From positions 786,857-850,856 of the forward strand of contig NW_022985177.1 in assembly GCF_010093535.1 (NCBI RefSeq): a stretch of 64,000 nucleotides of DNA, written 5' to 3'. Of the stretch, positions 1 through 10,639 are shown piece by piece (positions within the stretch are counted from its first letter, which is position 1; each line of letters begins with the position of its first letter). The position numbers were made by a program, and so were the translations under genes. The notes under the pieces are model-generated. The model searched no databases. It was not told the origin of the DNA and saw nothing but the letters and a program-made list of their open reading frames with translations. The stretch comes from Lindgomyces ingoldianus (lineage: Eukaryota; Ascomycota; Dothideomycetes; Pleosporales; Lindgomycetaceae).

Positions 1-187
1 CATCCTCATCACGCTACTCCCATCTTACATACTCATGTCTGGTGATGAATTATAGAATGACAATAAAAGGAACCCTCCTCACTCTCATATTTGACGATGA
101 TTCAGGATATGACATTAATAGGACAGCCTCCAGATCGTGTTTCTCACAACACAGTCCCTTTCCTATACACTCATGCTCCTTGATGGC

Positions 188-733
188 TCAGGACATGACG
201 ATATTGTAGCCCTCCACATCATCCTCATCATCATTAATTGCCGATGACCCAGAGCGAGAAGTTAATATCCCTCCAACCACCTTGTCAGCCTCCTCATGGC
301 ACAACCCAGCGGGGTTAAAGTATTGCACCACAGCAATCTTTTCCAGGTGCCGTCTCCAACACTTTCCACAAGCCATGCCCTTTGTCTTTACTACAGCGCA
401 AGATAATCGAGTTCCGCGAAGGTTGAGATCGGGTCGGCGCCAGCGGCGGTCTTGGTAATCTGGGTCTTCGAACGCGCAAAGAAATCGACCGCGTGCTTCC
501 ATATTTCCCTTCACTTGTTGCTTGCGGGCAATCTCCTCGTCGATTATTCCTAGAGCCTCTACATTTCCATCCGCGCGAAGTCGAAGTTGTTCTGGATCAT
601 ACCTTCGGAGGCACTCCATGCATAATTTGTTTGGAACATGGACCTTCTTTCCGAACCCAAGACACTCTTCTCCTGAAAGACACTCGACAATAGGTGGTGG
701 CTTGAAGGAGTCCTCAAGTGAGAACGGCAGCAT
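188..733 (-). CDS. Cys-rich hypothetical protein, 181 aa
   Basis: An uninterrupted 181-residue frame begins at the ATG complementary to 731-733. I do not recognise the family. Visible features are nine cysteines, several in pairs (C18/C24, C38/C41 in LCMECLRRY, C122/C125 in MACGKCWRRH). This spacing could bind zinc, but no named zinc-finger pattern fits. The middle (about 50-105) is charged and probably helical. The C-terminus holds an acidic patch (NDDEDD, 168-172). There is no signal peptide or membrane segment. Codon use and absence of stops over 546 bases make it the best gene candidate in the first 2 kb, but a single short exon of unknown family could also be a relic. No neighbour suggests a function. 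Confidence 0.45.
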   Translation of the reverse strand: MLPFSLEDSFKPPPIVECLSGEECLGFGKKVHVPNKLCMECLRRYDPEQLRLRADGNVEALGIIDEEIARKQQVKGNMEARGRFLCAFEDPDYQDRRWRRPDLNLRGTRLSCAVVKTKGMACGKCWRRHLEKIAVVQYFNPAGLCHEEADKVVGGILTSRSGSSAINDDEDDVEGYNIVMS

Positions 734-1793
734 GATGACGAGAAGTTGATACAGATAAGAGTTCCTTCCCAGGGGTTTTGATACATGGCGAGGTTGATGC
801 CGATGTACAAGTTGTTACGGCTACTATGATGTTGAATTTAGCCGTTATGTGAAGCTATGGCGTCTCACAAGTTGGAAGATGCTAGTATACGAGACGCTTT
901 TCACCCCTTGGTTCTCCAGTGGAGGCGGCGGGCACTAACTTCAACCTCGACTCGTTCTCTTCGTAAGAGCACTGAGAGTTGGGAAGTTAAAAATTAGAAA
1001 TGTCAGAGGTGAAACCGGGGAGGGTGAGGAATTTGGACAGCTTGAGAATTGGAGGTGGAGAAGTTTTGAGGAGTACGAAGTTGGAGAGTCTGAACATGAA
1101 GTAGATCAAGGTTGCTGAGAAACGAAGTCAGCGAGTGCGAAAAGAGTCTCGGCACAGTGGCAACTTCTCCCCACTGAAATCTTGAGCGGTGAGCTGCCGA
1201 TAAGCGGGGCAAATGAGCGAAGGGCAACAAAAGCGTGTACATATTTCGTGTAACATGTGTATAGCACATCTGCAGCAACCGTAACAGATTTCCCAAGCGC
1301 AGGTGGACTGCGTCCACGAATCGCTATCGCTTATTACCGTCCCCAGGGCTCCGGATCAACAACAACATTAGGGTGGAATGGATAAGCTAGGTTGTGACGG
1401 ATAGTGGCGGACCGCCTGATAGGCTCATACCTAAGTACGATAGTAATGTAAAGTATTCGTAAGAAAGTCGCCTCCACGCCACATCTCACGCCTGACAGGC
1501 GGTCTGAGTCAAGATACACCATTTAGAAAGTAAGGGTATTCGATACCGTATTTTCATATGCTCACATGCAAATATGCATTATCCCCGAAGGCCATAAGCT
1601 TATATGGAGAATTGCATCTCTGCTGTGACTGGGCGAACTTGGTCCTGCATGGGGCAGGTTGCAGATATTGGTGAAACATATGGCGGAATAATTGGTTCGA
1701 GATGGCGAATTCCACGAATCCGCCCTAGTAGCACAATTGCCCGTGAAACGAAGGCGACGATATTAGTATATCGGTTGAGGAAATATAACTCCA
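734..1793. other. Intergenic, no supported gene
   Basis: Base composition is balanced. Frames here are short and overlap on both strands (1003-1317 -, 1334-1522 -, 1604-1873 +) with no recognisable motif. Positions 960-1110 are unusually purine-rich (GAG/GAAGTT runs), which accounts for the open minus-strand frame. I see no repeat or RNA gene. Confidence 0.4.
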
Positions 1794-2054
1794 TCAATGG
1801 GCTTTCGAAATCGTTTGCGGTGGCTGAGTGTTTGGCGCTTCAAGGAGTTCCATCGGATGTAATTCCTTGCTAACCCCGAGATCACCATAACCTTCCACAG
1901 TGTGCAATCCAACGCAATGAGGAGTATCATCGCAAACTGCAGAGTAATTGAGAATAAAATCTTCAATATGCTGACTATTTGCTAGTTGAACTGTAAAGTA
2001 TCCGCGGTTCTGGGATTTGCGTGAGCTAACATTTCCGTAGCTAATTTCCATCAC
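1794..2054 (-). CDS. Possible exon or small ORF downstream of the Ub-like gene
   Basis: An 85-residue minus-strand frame starts in the sequence that overlaps the stop of the ubiquitin-like ORF (ATG/TGA/ATG overlap at 2050-2056). Its sequence (VQLANSQHIEDFILNYSA, then CVGLHTVEGYGDLGV) reads like protein, but a plus-strand frame (1604-1873) and another minus frame (1763-1966) overlap it. It could be a 3' exon of the 2051-3010 gene joined by an unseen intron, or a chance frame. No domain is recognised. Confidence 0.22.
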   Translation of the reverse strand: MMEISYGNVSSRKSQNRGYFTVQLANSQHIEDFILNYSAVCDDTPHCVGLHTVEGYGDLGVSKELHPMELLEAPNTQPPQTISKAH

Positions 2055-3010
2055 ATCGAGGGGACAAATCCACGTTCGAACCGGCCCTTATCTCGGGGAT
2101 TCGTTTGCGCTGGGGAAGCTGGAGAAGTTGTGCCAGCCTTACCATTGTCGATGGAAGGCAAGTTGTTGGAAGTCCCCGATTCAAATTCAAATTCTTTCAA
2201 GTCTTTAAGGAAATCGTAGTCATCGTCGTCGAGATTAACGGGTGGCACATGGAGACTGAATTTAACCATGTGAAGAGTGGTCCCAACGCCACATTCAGTC
2301 GAGTCATCTGTCAGTTGGATTCCATCGGCCTCGAGCGCAAAGTCAGACGGGTGACAACGTAATCGATCAGCCATTTCAGCCCTGATCACTCCAACTGTCA
2401 GAGTTGTGGATGGGACGAATTCAATGGTATAACGAACACCATCGATCTCCACACCCATATTCAGAATCTTTGTGAGTGGAAAGTCAAACGGACCTGCCAA
2501 ATGATTACCTAAGTCATTTTCCCTCCCCCAATGTGCTGTAACCATGTTAGCATTGCCCAGAGTGCCGTAATTTCCCATCGTAGATCTACCTCTACACCCC
2601 GGACAGTATCCCTGCCATCGTGTCCCGCGCATGGTCTGACCAACCCCATCGATGTAGATTGGGTACTGCTTCGCTTTAGGTCGCTTGTCTGCACAAGCAC
2701 AGCATATTGTAGTCGCTGAAAGGCTACACGACACGAGAAGCTTATGGGAGCAACGTTTTGGTTCTTCAAGCGTTGACTTGATCGCTAGGGTGATATCGGA
2801 GGTGCCCTGCTTTGGTTGTGGTGGTACTGGATATTTCTCGCAAAGAGTTTCTTTCTCCCATAGACTTTCATTTCCGCAAAGACTTGGCTCGGACGACGTA
2901 TTTTGGTAGGACCATCCGACCAGCGGCTGTTTTTCGTTCCCGTTGCGGGTCAGGTGGGCAGTTTTACCAGCCCTAAAAAGTCGTCGAAAATGATCTTTAA
3001 TAAGTGACAT
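2051..3010 (-). CDS. Ubiquitin-like domain protein with Cys cluster, 319 aa
   Basis: This is the longest open frame of the first 14 kb. Residues about 186-253 look like a beta-grasp ubiquitin-like fold: a strand pair (VEIDGVRYTIEFVP), a helix (VIRAEMADRLRC), then DGIQLTDDSTECGVGTTLHM, with the ..L.D..T....G..L.M pattern of ubiquitin and UBX-type domains. Upstream, residues 103-139 carry CCAC and YCPGC, a possible zinc ligand set. The C-terminal 65 residues are acidic (DDDDYDFLKDLKEFEFE) and then low-complexity Ser/Thr/Pro. No C-terminal Gly-Gly is present, so this is a domain-bearing protein rather than a modifier. A minus-strand frame at 2997-3296 overlaps the start and might be an upstream exon. 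I cannot name the protein; partner binding or an adaptor role is inference from the fold. Confidence 0.5.
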   Translation of the reverse strand: MSLIKDHFRRLFRAGKTAHLTRNGNEKQPLVGWSYQNTSSEPSLCGNESLWEKETLCEKYPVPPQPKQGTSDITLAIKSTLEEPKRCSHKLLVSCSLSATTICCACADKRPKAKQYPIYIDGVGQTMRGTRWQGYCPGCRGRSTMGNYGTLGNANMVTAHWGRENDLGNHLAGPFDFPLTKILNMGVEIDGVRYTIEFVPSTTLTVGVIRAEMADRLRCHPSDFALEADGIQLTDDSTECGVGTTLHMVKFSLHVPPVNLDDDDYDFLKDLKEFEFESGTSNNLPSIDNGKAGTTSPASPAQTNPRDKGRFERGFVPSM

Positions 3011-5338
3011 CGGGATACATCAAGCAACGAAATAGAGGCAGGGATACAACTGGTCGCAAGCGATATGGATGAACAATGATGCGAGAAGCAAAACTGGGCT
3101 CGGATGGATACTTGTATGTCCTCCGCCCTTGCTTACCACCATGCCGCACCGCTACACGGATGCGCCGTAGAGGCGTATTCCAACCGTTGTAACGAGTCAT
3201 AAAAACGACTTGCCAATCGAGGTTTTCGCTGTTTGCCGATATTGAAGATACAGCTCGCATTCGCTTGCGAGAGGAGGCTGAGACCTGGTAGCACAAGGCA
3301 GAAATGGTTGAGGAGTTTAAACGAGGTTTGAAAAGGAGTGTACTATTCCTAACTAGGTTTAGCGAGCTTCAGCCCTCAGCTTCTCACCATCATCAGCCCT
3401 TAAAATACGACACTGTGTGACTGTATCCTCTCTGCATCACAATTTGTATGTCGTTCCTTTACGTCGAGTTAAGCAGCCGAATATTTTACCTAGGCTTAAG
3501 GGCGCGCGTTGGGCACTACTCGTGCTTGGTGTTAAGAATTCAACAGCAGCTATGGCATCTCCTGACTCTTGTTCTGGGTGAAGAGGGGCTGGAGATGAAG
3601 GTCATCACAAAAGCCCTCCAGAATGCCAGAAATATTTGGCAACCCATGTTTGGCGCTCGTTGGCAAGATCATGACGCAACGTCTGTGGATCTTCTCGAGG
3701 ACGACTCATACGCAATGCTGAGCATTCCTCGCACCGCGCACCACTGATACTCTGAACTGCCAAAATCGACTTGGTCCTCGCTCGCCAACCTGGATATTAC
3801 CCTGAATAAATATTAAACTGTCCATATTGTTCGGCACTTATTGGATGAGTATGAGTAGACTTTGCCGCATAAGGCATTACGAATTTAACGCCAGATATGA
3901 GGCCAGTCTTTACTTGCGTGAACTTTTCGGGACCATGATACTTTCGTAAGACTGGGAAAGGGTCTGTTAATAACCTTGAAGTAAATAAAGACGGAGAAAT
4001 AAGCAGGGCTAGAAAGGCCTTGAGCCACCCCTAGCTACCAGAAGTCTTGGGGAGTCCATTTCCGCTCTGCGAGCAGCGGCCATCGGGCTGGTGTATGTGA
4101 TTGTCCAGAGAACATGATCAATATCAGAAGGAAAAATTCTTGAAAATTCCGCAGTTTGCCGGGATAGACACCAGAAGGCCGTTCGCCACTCTTGCAAATC
4201 ATCTCATCCGACATGGTCTCAAAACTCACAACAATATAAGACACGCATACCACTATTCTGGGATCCGTTACAGACATTCGCCAGAGATCTGGACTTCTAT
4301 CCATCACCAGCCAGCAGAACTCCTACTATCAAAGTTTAAATAGTATTGTAGAATCCCTCTGAAACTCCAAAATCTTAACATGAAGAGGTTAGCTGGCCTA
4401 TTTGCATTAGCATCTGGAAACATGGGTGGAACATAACTGGTGGCACTTTCACAAGATGACGCATGAGAAAGTTTTGGTGAAATGTCTCGCATCTTCTGCA
4501 GAATGTGGGAAGGCGATGGACGTTTCGAAGAAGGTGGCCGGGCTCATGGGTGCACTTCCTCTCCTAACTTGGAGTGTTAAGAGAAGCACATGGGCGTACA
4601 GGCCGCGAAATTTAGCCAGCTCTGAAGGCTAAAGTTCATATCGGGATTTGGATGATGAAATTAACAAAGTAAGGAGATTTTGGAAGCCTTTAATCAAGTG
4701 TTTGCAGTTACAGAGATCTCCGATCTCTAGTCACATGATGACGTACTTCTACCACCTTGTGTTACGTTACCTGATTTACCTGCTGTTTAACCACTTGCTG
4801 TATAGCCCACTCATTTGCATATACAGACCTTTAGGTTCACTCCTTTAGCAATCAACTCAGTTCCTCATGCTTCTGGTGCTTCCAAAAGCTGCACATCAGG
4901 TTTCGTTCAGATTGGGTTTTCAGGCCTAAATATAGGTGGTTTGCTCTAAGCTTGGATTTCCCTGGCATTCTTTTCTAAATTAAATAGAAGAATTTGTATT
5001 TTTCGAGGCCAAAATGGATCCTGGGGATGAGGGAAGCACTGACTACGCCTTGGTATACAATACCCATTCTCAGTTAAGTGCGCGGTGCTGAATGCTGGTG
5101 TCAAATCTAGACAGAAACTGCGCTTTCTTCTGTTCTCTCTACTTCTAGAAGTAGGTCAAAGAGATGGCCTGTACCTGTTCAATGTTCTGTAGAGTGTCAT
5201 AACATTCTCCAAAACTTTATCCCGGTACAACAGCGTGCTTTACCCGATTTGGGGATGCTAAGATACTAACGCCTACATTCTAACTACTGTCTGACATTGC
5301 CTTTCTTGTCCTCTCTTCCACCCTCACCTGTTTTCCCC
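3011..5338. other. Intergenic, no recognised gene
   Basis: Only short frames occur. The most protein-like are 3448-3747 (+, 99 aa, ending SIPRTAHH) and 4426-4632 (+, 68 aa), neither with a known motif. Composition is mixed, with no tandem repeat, terminal inverted repeat or tRNA visible. Decayed gene sequence is possible, since nearby genes are broken by transitions and frameshifts. Confidence 0.4.
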
Positions 5339-5566
5339 ATGGGGGTTAGATTTTTGAAGCTGCGCAGCACCAACTCTGAAAGGGATGCCGACTCTGAAAT
5401 GGCCTCCATGAACACTCTCGATGAGCCTAATCGTGCTCCAACTATTAGCGATCACGAGTAAAACGATATCACTCTCATCATCGGCGAGAAAATAGGGCTT
5501 ATTATTGTTTTGGTAGCATTCTACGCCGTACAGGCCCTGTCTATCGCGGTATACCATGGTCGCTAG
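5339..5566 (+). pseudogene. Fragment of a membrane protein with one in-frame stop
   Basis: From the ATG at 5339 the frame reads 40 codons (MGVRFLKLRSTNSERDADSE at the start, then DEPNRAPTISDHE), hits TAA at 5459-5461, then continues 34 codons to TAG at 5564-5566. The second part contains a clear membrane helix (IGLIIVLVAFYAVQALSIAV). The stop is compatible with CAA to TAA, the C-to-T change seen in other relics here. A hydrophilic N-terminus followed by one helix could be the start of a larger multi-pass protein whose rest is lost. A very short intron removing the stop (GTAAAA..AATAG, 38 bp) is possible but below usual size. Family not recognised. Confidence 0.35.
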
Positions 5567-6783
5567 GTTGAGATTCTATTTCCTGAGAATAACGTGGTTG
5601 CAATGCTAATGGTCTTACGAATCGTTCACCTCCATTTCTAGGACATTCCTATGGAAGAAAACGTCAGCTTAAGTCCACTAATCAATTTACCCATAGTGTG
5701 CGAATTGTACGATCTTGTTGTGCACCTTTCCCAACCATCTATCCGTCTATGCCGCTAGGTGAAGGATCTAGAATCTTTGCATAATAGAGTGGGTAATGAA
5801 AAATGGCTTCTTATCTCTTGGAATTTTGGTTATGGCGATATATCCAAGTGTCTTGTACGGTCGCTGGTAACGGCGGTTATGGCAGACAAAGATGGAAATT
5901 AGCTGAATGCAGTGGGGTAAACGTTAGATCTTAATCCTGCTTATAGCATTATTAGTATATATCTCCTTAATCTACGTTTGTTCGATTGCACAAACATGTC
6001 ACGGACCGACGTTCTGTAATGAAAAGAATTTTTTTTTGCGTCTTGATAGAAGCATTTCAAATGGGTTTAGACTATTATCCTCTTAAAGACAACATTATGT
6101 ACGCCCGCCACAATATACCAGCCAGGGCCACATCACATAATAACTCTAGTTCAGCTCCCCACAAATGCTTGGAAGAGTACTCTCGGCGGTCAGTCGAGAA
6201 CGTGCCGTTGAAAACATAGCTGCAATGCGTCAATATGCAAGTTAGTCATTAAATCAACAAAGGCGTGCATCAACAACTTACTACAGAGGTTAGTCTCGAC
6301 TCGATGAGTTCGCGCCAAATAGAAGACAGATATAACTTCTCCGGAAGGAACTCTTACGCCAATTGAGCAAAAAAAGCCAGGTTGAGCCCATGAAAAATAA
6401 CCCCAACGCAATCGCGTCGATCGCCCTCCATTGCAACAACGGCATCAGAATCTCCCGATCTAGAGGAACAACGTCACGAAGATTTGCGACGCAAAAGCGG
6501 ATATTACAAGATGCTTGTTAACGATGGCAGCCGGCCTTAACACCCGCTGACTCGGCTTGAGGATATTGTCGAGAATCCTGGAGAGCACCGCGAAATTTTG
6601 CCCTTCTGGCAAAGTAAATACTCGAACGAGGGTGAATGGAGAGTATTTGAAACCCAATTGTGCAGATGGGAACATTTCCGGAGTCTGCAGCGATTCACAA
6701 GGGGGTAAAGAGGCTACGATTATTGGCGAAGCCTTTGGTACGAGGAACATAAGATGAGGCTTTTCCACTCTCCCTGGATGTAA
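5567..6783. other. Intergenic, weak frames only
   Basis: No supported gene. Frames at 5986-6219 (+), 6190-6411 (-) and 6460-6816 (-) lack motifs and overlap each other. The last about 300 bases may be decayed 5' sequence of the pseudogene that follows, because reading of that protein becomes recognisable only after the TAA at 6781-6783. Confidence 0.35.
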
Positions 6784-7545
6784 GACTCGGGATCTTCTGA
6801 AGAGAGGTGGGAACACGAATGGCGACTGGATCAGGAATATGAAAATTATGTACGGCTCGGCACATCATACATGCCATGGCAACTATTCATTAAGCGCAAG
6901 GGGCAAACAACAGACCCGCAGGGCTTTCTGGAGTATGCCGAGGCGCTGAAAGAACGACTAGCGAGGCATGGGTTCACGCGGCCATTCCTCCTGGACAAAG
7001 ATGCCGCCCGGCAGGACAAGATGACGACCTAGATCGAATATCTTGTCTACAAGTACTGGTGGTATGACTACTATGCAGGCATCGTCATGAGTCACCAGAA
7101 ACGGCACGACAATACTTGGAAGAAGCTCGTTGACTCGAAGGTGCTGAAGCCCGGGGAGACGAGGAGTCCATATGCGGCTTTGATGCTATCGTTCAGAGAT
7201 CGAGTCAAAAGAGAGGGCTGAGAGGGCTTTGAAATCCACGAAGTCAGTTGTGCGTTTGGCAGAGACAGCAATGGCGAAATGGGGACATTCCCAAATCCCC
7301 CCACAGACACTTCTACAACAGCTGAACAGCTGTTAGCAGCGCAATCCAAGTTAGAGACGGCACAGGCAGAATACGAGTTGCTTAAGGCACACAGTGATTG
7401 CATTCACGAGTTCATTTTGCAGACTGAGGATTACCAAGTTGTAAAGAGAGATGCCGAGCGCCACGGGGTACTACTGCAATGGATACTTCAACAAGTTCCC
7501 TTAACTGATTTGTTGTACTCATTACATCTGTGCATGACCATTTGA
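6784..7545 (+). pseudogene. Degenerate fungal helical/coiled-coil protein
   Basis: A coherent protein can be read across three frames. Frame one from 6784 gives EERWEHEWRLDQEYENYVRL and continues through YMPWQLFIKRKGQ, with an in-frame TAG at 7030-7032 where the context (TT*IEYLVYKYWW) suggests Trp (TGG to TAG), and a TGA at 7219-7221. The protein then shifts frame (ERALKSTKSVVRLAETAMAK) and near 7325 shifts again to AAQSKLETAQAEYELLKAHS and DYQVVKRDAERHGVLLQWIL. So there is one nonsense change and two frameshifts. The C-terminal part is heptad-like coiled coil. The sequence recalls a widespread, functionally uncharacterised family in ascomycetes; I do not have a name for it. It converges tail to tail with the APH pseudogene, overlapping by a few tens of bases. 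Confidence 0.6.
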
Positions 7546-8351
7546 AGCAACTTCTCGTTCTGCTGCTGTTTCATAGCGAAATCAAGCCGAGGAGCAATCT
7601 AACCCTCAGAATCAGTGTCGAGGTGCTTTCTGGCGATTTCTTGGACTCTATGAAGGTCGCGATATTCCTCAAACTGTAGGTCGTGCTTTTGCATGTCGTC
7701 CTCGCTGAAGCTGAACGGGCATTTGCCAGTGAAACCTACATCATTCCACACCTCGGAGAGTTGAATAATACATGCCCGAAGTGGTATTACACCCCCTTCT
7801 GAGGCCTCTCCACATCGAATGAACAGCTCCCGTAGGAATGATGGTATAAACAAGGCTTTGTATGCCTGCTTGTTCTAGGACCCACTGGATAATTCATATG
7901 CCTTAGCCAACTTAGCTTCCCTAAGCTTAAACTCAGCTATTTCCTTATCATCTGCGTCCATCTGGTTATAATTTTGCGGTAGCCCAGGCAACTCCGAGCC
8001 AAGAGCGTAGTCTTCGTCAACCGACAAAAACTCTGGGAAGCGGGCTTGTAAAAACAAAGGTGAGACTACAATCGACTGCCAATCGATAAGCGAGGTGATC
8101 TGAGTAGGGTCTTCGTTAGGGACGTAAATACTGCCCATGTGGAGGTCAGTGTGTTATAAGACTGGCTGGGAGACCCTATCGATGAGTGTGCGAGTCTAGC
8201 CTAGACATAACATCATTGGCCATTTTTAGGACGGCGATCTGTTGACTGAAGGATCCACGTGGTGGATCAGGAGTAGCACTCGTTGGATTTTGTTCAATGC
8301 GTGCAGTTTCCCGTTCTACAAGCGCAATACCGAAAGAGGATAAATTTGACC

Positions 8352-8400
8352 CTGTTGAATAGAGTCAGCAAAGGAGATCACATTCGCATATCTGACTCAC
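8352..8400 (-). other. Intron in APH pseudogene
   Basis: GTGAGT donor at 8395-8400, GCTGAC branch-like motif and CAACAG acceptor ending at 8352. Removing these 49 bases joins RGP to WSNLSSFGIALVE in frame, the expected family continuity. Confidence 0.75.
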
Positions 8401-8781
8401 ATGGTCCTCGGTTGAAAGGAGAATGCGAAGATGTCGTCTTGCTCTGAGCATACCACCCTCGCTCGCACGATGGACCTATGCAGAACTGCCCAGATGGTTC
8501 CATACCAGGGTCTAAAGCGACATATATGTCGTCGTCTGCCATGGACTCGCAGAGGTAAAGACTCCCGCTGGCGGGAAAGCGGAGTGCTGCCAATTCGCCC
8601 TCTAATTTCGTCAATTGCTTGACGAGACAGAACTGATCGTATTCGCTCATCGCTCCCCATGTCTTGAATAGTTGTATCCCAGCAGCTTTTTCCATTATGA
8701 TATATTCTGCGCTAATAGGGTTTGATGGGTCGGAACTTTAGGCCAGGACCTTAGGAACCGGGACTTGAGTATGTGTATGTA

Positions 8782-8840
8782 CTGCCATCAGCGATATCAG
8801 TCTTGGGTCCAATAGCATTTCATGGACTTGGCGATCTTAC
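8782..8840 (-). other. Intron in APH pseudogene
   Basis: GTAAGA donor and GATGGCAG acceptor, 59 bases. Splicing joins ASEVAVLQY to LHTHTQVPVPKVLA in frame, as in intact fungal relatives. Confidence 0.75.
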
Positions 8841-9356
8841 GGTATTGGAGAACAGCCACTTCAGAGGCTGTTGTGTACTTCGGTAGCCGGGCAATGGAGA
8901 ATGGAATTTTGGCAATGATCTCGCTCCCATCCTCCTTTCGCAGGAGGAGTGCCTTGCTAAACCCTCCTTCCATCTTCTCAATCGCATGGACAGGCGAGTG
9001 TTGCCCGCCGGCGGACGCATTGTTTTCATTAACCAGGATATGTCCGTTCGTATACTTGAATAATTATTCGCTGCTGATGGGTTTGCCTGCTCGATTTAAC
9101 ATTAGGATGGAAATGCGACTGCGCAAGCACTACCCCGACAAGGAATAGAGAGGGCTCGAGAGGACTGAGCCGACGCGGAACGTTCGGTGCTTCTCCAACA
9201 CCTCCTGCTGATGGACCTGAGCGAGAGCGCTAATGGCATGGCTGTCTCGCTTCGTTGTATTGGTCGGTCGGGACTTGGGTTTGAGAGGAAATCGAGTCGG
9301 TATCAGAGGGTCGGAGGCTTAGACGCGCATAGAAGGTACAAGTCATTCGAGAAGCA

Positions 9357-9386
9357 ATGATTGATTGATTAATTGATTGATTGATT
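9357..9386. repeat. (ATCA)n / (TGAT)n simple repeat, LINE tail
   Basis: About seven near-perfect tetranucleotide units (TGATTGATTGATTAATTGAT and on). On the minus strand it directly follows the LINE coding remnant, so it probably marks the original 3' end of that insertion. Confidence 0.8.
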
Positions 9387-9945
9387 CCAAACGGTTTCAG
9401 CCGCGATTTCGCAGCTATGCCCGGCAGACGTGACGAACAGCCGACACGGGTCGGATCTTTGTTAATAGATACGCTCCGTCCCACTTCATCTCGCCCCAGT
9501 GCTCGGCTTCGTCTACTCTTCTCTGATCCCCCTTTGCCCAAGGATCTGCGCTTGTTCTATAGTCCTGAGAGCTTTGGTGGCTAGCTTGCGGTTGTTCACG
9601 ATGGCCCGGAGGTTGTGTCGTCCAAGTAGGCGGCCGCATTCCTTGTTTCGGATGTCCTTGTGGTTCCTACGATGGAGGAGAATGTGAGGCCGTCTGTCGT
9701 CTCGCTCCGCATTCGCACCTGGTGTCTGTTATGCCTGGTACTTTTCGTTGGAAGAGGAAGTCCCGGAAGCCAATTTTCTCTGTTCTAAACTGAACTAGTA
9801 GCGCACTCTGCCGTTTGCTGAGCCCTTGGTAGAGCCGGAGTACTCTGTTCGTAGGGGTTGGTGTGTGTCTATGGCATGCCCTTCCTTGAGTTCCTTAGCA
9901 GCTTTGTCGGCGGCCTCGTTCCCTGGCCAATCAGGTAATCGAAAC
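9357..9945 (-). mobile_element. LINE (Tad/I-like) 3' remnant: RNase H end and terminal domain
   Basis: The minus strand encodes the C-terminal part of a non-LTR retrotransposon polyprotein. GNEAADKAAKEL (about 9890-9927) is the end of the RNase H domain. It is followed by LLVQFRTEKIGFRDFLFQRK, then CECGARRQTASH (about 9690-9725), the Cys/His motif found at the end of fungal LINE ORF2, and RNHKDIRNKECGRLLGRHNL with ALRTIEQAQILGQ to the end. At least one single-base frameshift lies just after the Cys/His motif. The element is 5' truncated and finishes in a tetranucleotide tail at 9357-9386, as expected of a reverse-transcribed 3' end. It is much less AT-shifted than the repeats beyond 18.7 kb, so it decayed by indels more than by RIP. 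Confidence 0.75.
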
Positions 9946-9976
9946 TAGGTAAATAATAGGCCGAGGGACGAAACCG
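9926..9976. repeat. Diverged direct repeat, copy 1
   Basis: This stretch (starts GCCAATCAGG, ends GACGAAACC) matches 10182-10235 with many substitutions. On the minus strand copy 1 ends in LPDWPGNEAADK and copy 2 in SPDWLANLC, so both seem to carry the same RNase H-proximal LINE sequence. Confidence 0.45.
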
Positions 9977-10181
9977 CCCACCAGGCTCCTTATTGCGACC
10001 CCTGAGATAGCCTTAAACTGAAAAATAGGAACTGAGCACAAACAGAGTGCAGCTGCTTTTGGGGCCGTCGCCTTTAATAGCAGCGCCTTCTTTTGTTCCC
10101 GAGGAAGTGTACGCGCGCGCTTCGGACGCTCCATCTGTTAGTTCGAGCGGCGGCTTCGGGTTGACTAGCAAAGGTTCGCTA

Positions 10182-10235
10182 GCCAATCAGGGGATCGAAA
10201 TTGCCGGTATATAATACTAGGTAGTGAACGAAACC
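10182..10235. repeat. Diverged direct repeat, copy 2
   Basis: Second copy of the 9926-9976 segment. It shares GCCAATCAGG, ATCGAAA, a TA-rich centre and GAACGAAACC. The region between (9977-10181) and after (10236-10640) has no supported gene; minus-strand frames 9931-10134 and 10393-10593 are basic and Ala/Arg/Lys rich and may be further LINE debris. Confidence 0.4.
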
Positions 10236-10639
10236 AACCCCGATTCATTAAATCGAGCACAAATGGCTGGCTGACAGTCACGCCCACTGGCTCTACTCTA
10301 ACTAACTGCTCTGGAAACAACGAATACCCGCTGCCTTTTTGTAGCTTAGTTACTCTATGCTGCATGTTCGCCCGGATGAAGTAGTTTCGAGCTCATGCGC
10401 CTAATACTTTGCTTGGTGTTGTTCTTCGCCGTGGCACTATCGCAGATGCGACGTCTTGATTTATTTTTCGGCTGCCCCGGATCTGTAAAGGACCGAGTCC
10501 GGGGTAATTAGTAACGTAGACAGACAATGCACGCTCAGCTTGGTTTCGGCTTTTTGGTCGTCTGTTAAAGATCTTTCCGCTTTTCTTCGACATTGCTGTA
10601 GTACCTACAAACCATCAGTCTGCACGACCACTGATTACA

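Larger units (their letters stand above)
7488..9085 (-). pseudogene. APH-family phosphotransferase pseudogene (fungal type)
   Basis: The minus strand encodes most of a fungal protein-kinase-like / aminoglycoside-phosphotransferase (APH) family protein. N-lobe: KALLLRKEDGSEIIAKIPF (phosphate-binding and Lys regions) near 8890-8960. Catalytic loop: HTDLHMGSIYV near 8110-8155, then IDWQSIVVSPLF (metal-binding Asp) near 8060-8100. Two introns splice cleanly and restore frame: 8782-8840 (59 bp, GTAAGA..GCAG) and 8352-8400 (49 bp, GTGAGT..CAG with GCTGAC branch site). The gene is dead: TAA at 8738-8740 and TAA at 8154-8156 (both at probable Trp codons), TAG at 7875-7877 (probable Gln), TAG at 7599-7601 (probable Trp), TAA near 9063, and a frameshift near 8170-8180. 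Four of these fit G-to-A or C-to-T transitions. Fungal family members have no settled substrate. Confidence 0.8.

Noticed and set aside
5459..5498. A 38-bp intron that would repair the stop in the 5339-5566 frame
   Set aside because: Shorter than other introns in the window (49-71 bp), no branch site, and a CAA-to-TAA change is simpler.
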